Below, one piece after another: positions 20,801 to 22,087 of a DNA stretch of 22,087 nt (positions are counted from its first letter, which is position 1; each line of letters starts with the position of its first letter). The notes under the pieces were generated by a model. The model was not told where the DNA came from and did no database searches. It saw only the letters and a list, made by a program, of their open reading frames with translations. Source of the stretch: DASWHK01 sp036398215 (GTDB lineage Bacteria; Acidobacteriota; UBA890); the NCBI GenBank assembly GCA_036398215.1, contig DASWHK010000285.1, positions 1 to 22,087 of the forward strand, given 5' to 3'. Position numbers and translations under genes: made by a program.

Positions 20801-22087
20801 GAGGAGGGAAAGACGGGGCGCCGCAACCTGCTCGACGCCGATCGCCTGGAGCTCGACTACGAGCGGCGGCGGATCCTCTACCGCTGGTCGGCCGACGTCG
20901 ACCCCAGCGAGATCGACCACGACGGCTACGACTACGAGAAGGACCGCGCCGGCCGCTGGCGCGCCTACGACCACGGCGGCCGCCGGGTCGACTTCACCGA
21001 CATCGCGCAGATCCGCAGCGACGACTCCGGACAGCGGTGGTACGAGTTCTGGGAGCTCAGCGGCGCCAAGATGTGGATCACCAACGGCCGCTTCGCCCAT
21101 TGCTTCGCGCTGTACGCGCGGACCGAGCCGGAGGGGGTCACCGGCTTCATGGTCGACCGCCACGCCGAGGGCCTGGTTGTCGGCGCCGACGAGGAGAAGC
21201 TCGGCCAGCGCGGCTCGCCGACCAACGAGCTGTCGCTGACCGGCGTGCGGGTCCCCCGCGAGTGCATCATCGGCTTCCGCGGCCGCGGCCAGGTCAACGC
21301 GCTGGAGACCCTCAACGCCGGCCGCACCGGCCTGGCGGTGACCACCCGCTCGACGATCCAGGAGATGATCGAGGACGCGCTCGACTTCCTCGGCAGCGAG
21401 ACCGAGGGGCAAGACGTCCCCGCCGGCCGCTACCCGCGCCAGCAGGGGCCGCCGACGCCGCTGCAGGTCTTCTGGATGGGGCGGCTGACCGAGGAGCTGA
21501 TGACCACCGCGGCGCTGTCCAACGAGCTGATCGGCCTGTTCGACCACCCGCTGACTCGGGACACGCGCATGGAGTCGGCGATCGGCAAGTACTACGGCAG
21601 CGAGGCCGAGCACGAGGGCATCGACTGGATGGAACGGCTCCGCGGCCTCGACGGCCAGACCCACCGTCATCGCATCGAGAAGACCCGCCGCGACGCCCGC
21701 GTCCTGAACATCTACGAGGGCACCAACGAGGTGCAGCGCTTCCTGCTGCTGCGCGACCTGGCGCAGCGGGTGCTGCCGGCCTGGCAGGCGGCGGGCGGCA
21801 AGGCGACCGGCGGGCAGAGCGCGGCGGCTACGTCGTCCGCGCCAGGCGACGAGGCTTCAGGCGTGCCCGGGCTGGCGGCCGGGTATGCCGCCGCGGCGGC
21901 GACCCACGCAGGTGCCCACCCGGACCTCCGCGAACGCCTCGAGGGGGCCAAGTCGCGGCTGCTGTCGCGTCTTGCCGAGGCGCAGGGTTCCTTCGGCGAC
22001 ATCGTCTGGTCGAACGTCAACCTGCAGCCGTGCTTCTTCCGGCTGGTCGAGATCGCCGGCCTGATCAAGGTGATGGACGCGCTGCTG
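14852..22087 (+). CDS. Giant ETF-QO / ferredoxin / double acyl-CoA dehydrogenase fusion (3' partial)
   Basis: One uninterrupted frame of 2,412 codons from ATG 14852, still open at the window end. Domain 1 (about 1-430) is an ETF:quinone oxidoreductase/FixC-like flavoprotein: VVGGGPAG at 13-20, HFLQGIKEV near 230, GLAIGGAASG at 353-362. Residues about 430-730 form an unassigned insert with hydrophobic segment 629-655. Domain 2 is the ETF-QO 4Fe-4S module: C736 in CPAKVYE, then C760, C763, C766 in NCVKCETCW. Domain 3 (about 870-1500) is a degenerate acyl-CoA dehydrogenase: mid-domain ATVVSQGSISNR and FEGCVVPAERIF, helical GQIFGGTSFSEDDNIAKYYRDS, but Leu1484 where the catalytic Glu should be. 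Domain 4 (about 1725-2310) is an ACAD with TEPTAGSD (1948-1955), KMWITNG (2073-2079) and catalytic E2289 in IYEGTNE. Electrons could pass from acyl-CoA through FAD and the Fe-S cluster to quinone in one chain (inference). Glycine- and Ala-rich linkers interrupt the domains. Confidence 0.93.
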   Translation, partial: MDQMEQNRFDVIVVGGGPAGITAATALGKSGFSVLVCEAAVYAGAENWSGAVYFTENLEADDAFGRETVERAPFERRLIERGFYLYNGHSLLGATLRDPGVFRSCYTVLRPVYDRYLAEVSREHGVVLLCETTVQSLIRHRGRVVGVHTERGPAYADVVFLAEGDASHLVTQEGYETVGADAAGGNGGGRSHGAGGHDGARGRGAGDGDRGGRGQTGGSSLDAGDHGGPHFLQGIKEVITLPPGAIEERFGLPEAGGGAYEMLLRNGSRGGRTVRLNMGGFLYTNRDSISLGLVLPVDNLSRGFDGDHNLLMEWFKGLPEVARWIEGGEVTSYGAKIIRGGGAREIPRLVDDGLAIGGAASGIGIDFPYPNFTGPATAMGLLFARAVGAIAADHGGPGGGRGSVDPGGGGTGVGSRSSPFTAAALEHAYLKPLRQTHYYRNVERLADWPGYVERTRFFFERQLDVVNGMAFVVSRPDIGGPRRWWEALRLKRRVLGKRFGSALGDLRANSAALGLGRAAWAGLGAGTVGRWLLNTVAALLPSSRARTGGDAVTGVAEAEGPGGARFRMVFRVMAGAEPAGRMPLLARWYWKRFAPSLAGAFADVYTNDDEPLDDKLPRALGRVIGCLSVWDLLAAVVMAPAAVATMAAQAAVEAFQYFVLKKDLGEFREQLVARLLEGNRARLRLDDDAVEIRTSYEHKLGTIRYREGEHSHIKVMWPDELAARGELRESPLWSVCPAKVYELEVNPRGMPGVIVNFDNCVKCETCWRATPDVHWSRATQQRLIYETYTPAHGELRRYLLGRPEPVPRLSRSPGFWEEYWAATTVPVALGADSNSSVSSGTIDDRDHAAVREADASATEARQAGIELHAGARVALAGVAAELDRFAVTLEGYSTALGGSPLTLERGQRRYLEELLGVAARRFASARAIWLTDPLAPLRDRFGEPGAGLWGDAADRVEELSRHAAARRYFWSDVLGKQLRDHHLRGLRRLLELAGWSNAEAERAAIVRSGFLDQPDAAGAGKEASGGTPTAAGTGPETEGGPFDDARSREVGGGGPLDAVSARVWAAEWRRIEGRPAELDGVRRGIREWRDEHLDGAALRALEEQEPPGPELRGWLAGQLQAAVATGRPPAGERGRDRASGSAYGRRDVLLEELAAVDPSLAVLAGQHLLACDLLAGAAGSDTLAGDLRAGRALATVVSQGSISNRPLVSGDDVVDQGEALAAGAAELHGEAPLVAAALADWLLVVRSERCYLVPAGDPGLRLEPVGCIGLLGAGVRRAAFEGCVVPAERIFISAALAAVTGVAPQSFEVGKSADSSGAREAAGLMGEAVGPDATAATAIPPAGEPYTDLLPIAVADHLAIVRGAGDYLTRRAREHAASRVQFPGSMEDEAGRDSIAKFGAVKQLLAEMEARRILVETLSIIDPGPADDPWVGAAVRKVCAADAFGPAEGSFGYNCGQIFGGTSFSEDDNIAKYYRDSSPFRFLLAHDDALRVEIGRRRLAAVREGRSLIPVSADETAWLDEAAGAGSLSDIVSSWRAAAEEIESWAAGAASSGAAGGDGDGSIEPSTDDGFRNAGDGLAELICHQAGEAVLQVLAVKACILRTAWRLECGLAAQATLQATALLSDRLVAAAPALVAGAGLLSDALRVGRETIAEGDFEPGAAIPDAEPYDAVLATDHAAESGEWLIRPFDAGHLRYLPEILWNDAGLRAFRERLEAAQRRRFVEPLFDGLPYGRYLEKIHIVPAEDLDYLIERGYLRMPIPAELGGEGAHKAEYYILCEMTGRFGDAALSLAIMANTSIGTTPVLLGLGQDLPRARAELEKVKADPALLGDIRAGLDAIIGGLARPDLEALQRGYLALSELVKARILKSSVLKYIGAGFLRAFFEAGAAGQQRDLDGFAAGLREARQRIDEILEGVDGRLLEYPRRVRAHELFLKLISAGYISAFALTEPTAGSDSGGVKTTAKLTRRRVHEDDDGVLWFWLDEEGKTGRRNLLDADRLELDYERRRILYRWSADVDPSEIDHDGYDYEKDRAGRWRAYDHGGRRVDFTDIAQIRSDDSGQRWYEFWELSGAKMWITNGRFAHCFALYARTEPEGVTGFMVDRHAEGLVVGADEEKLGQRGSPTNELSLTGVRVPRECIIGFRGRGQVNALETLNAGRTGLAVTTRSTIQEMIEDALDFLGSETEGQDVPAGRYPRQQGPPTPLQVFWMGRLTEELMTTAALSNELIGLFDHPLTRDTRMESAIGKYYGSEAEHEGIDWMERLRGLDGQTHRHRIEKTRRDARVLNIYEGTNEVQRFLLLRDLAQRVLPAWQAAGGKATGGQSAAATSSAPGDEASGVPGLAAGYAAAAATHAGAHPDLRERLEGAKSRLLSRLAEAQGSFGDIVWSNVNLQPCFFRLVEIAGLIKVMDALL
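15401..15535 (+). repeat. Gly-rich low-complexity insert in the ETF-QO domain
   Basis: Codons 184-228 of the giant gene encode about 45 residues that are nearly half glycine with scattered Asp, Arg and His. The segment sits between the flavin-domain strand ending EGYETVGAD and the conserved PHFLQGIKEV, so it is an inserted surface loop. A smaller Gly-rich loop lies at codons 394-414. Confidence 0.75.
17843..18017 (+). repeat. Low-complexity linker with atypical codon use in the giant gene
   Basis: Codons about 998-1055 encode an Ala/Gly/Glu/Pro-rich linker inside the degenerate ACAD domain. Its third positions are richer in A and T (GCA GAG GCA GAA AGG GCA GCG ATT) than the strongly G/C-ending flanks. 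Comparable linkers lie at about 17322-17460, 18764-18890, 19488-19568 and 21782-21950. Confidence 0.6.

Noticed and set aside
14780..21670. A 2,296-codon open frame antisense to the giant oxidoreductase gene
   Set aside because: It is a by-product of GC-rich codons on the plus strand. It has no recognisable domains, its composition is an Ala/Arg/Gly/Val/Asp mirror, and every motif lies in the plus frame.

Overview
This is a GC-rich (by eye near 70% G+C) bacterial chromosome segment, probably from a large-genome environmental aerobe. Acidobacteriota (Thermoanaerobaculia-like) is my best guess from coding style and gene content, but Myxococcota or another deep GC-rich phylum cannot be excluded from sequence alone.

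The left third (about 1-5810) is accessory DNA. It holds a gene tail, a minus-strand lipoprotein flanked by a direct repeat, two small overlapping convergent membrane-protein ORFs (one apparently frameshifted), and a structured leader ending in a strong intrinsic terminator. A cassette of small genes follows: an XRE-type regulator, a 41-aa ORF, a 159-aa protein, 94-aa and 67-aa proteins, and a 493-aa large serine recombinase. The recombinase runs directly into the 3' end of a minus-strand tRNA-Glu(CTC), and its stop codon lies inside the tRNA T-loop. This is the layout of a mobile element integrated at a tRNA gene. The other element end was not found.

The middle (about 5865-14701) is a conserved housekeeping backbone. 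A minus-strand operon runs tyrA (prephenate/arogenate dehydrogenase) > MBL-fold hydrolase > mutY adenine glycosylase. A plus-strand run follows: PaaI-type thioesterase > stand-alone LON substrate-binding-domain protein > SLC13-type permease with four RCK_C/TrkA_C modules. After the permease comes a start-less VapC (PIN toxin) C-terminal remnant, then a convergent secreted D-aminoacylase-type amidohydrolase. TyrA and MutY carry related low-complexity segments in frame, built from palindromic mini-repeats and reminiscent in style of the Rickettsia palindromic elements.

The right third (14852 to the window end, no stop reached) is one open frame of more than 2,412 codons. In order it encodes an ETF:quinone oxidoreductase-like FAD domain, a novel insert with a hydrophobic segment, the ETF-QO-type 4Fe-4S domain (C736, C760, C763, C766), a degenerate acyl-CoA dehydrogenase (ACAD) domain lacking the catalytic Glu, and a second ACAD domain with intact TEPTAGSD and IYEGTNE motifs. 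The chain appears to combine the acyl-CoA oxidising and quinone-reducing ends of beta-oxidation electron transfer, possibly bypassing soluble ETF. This is the strongest candidate for a new system in the window.
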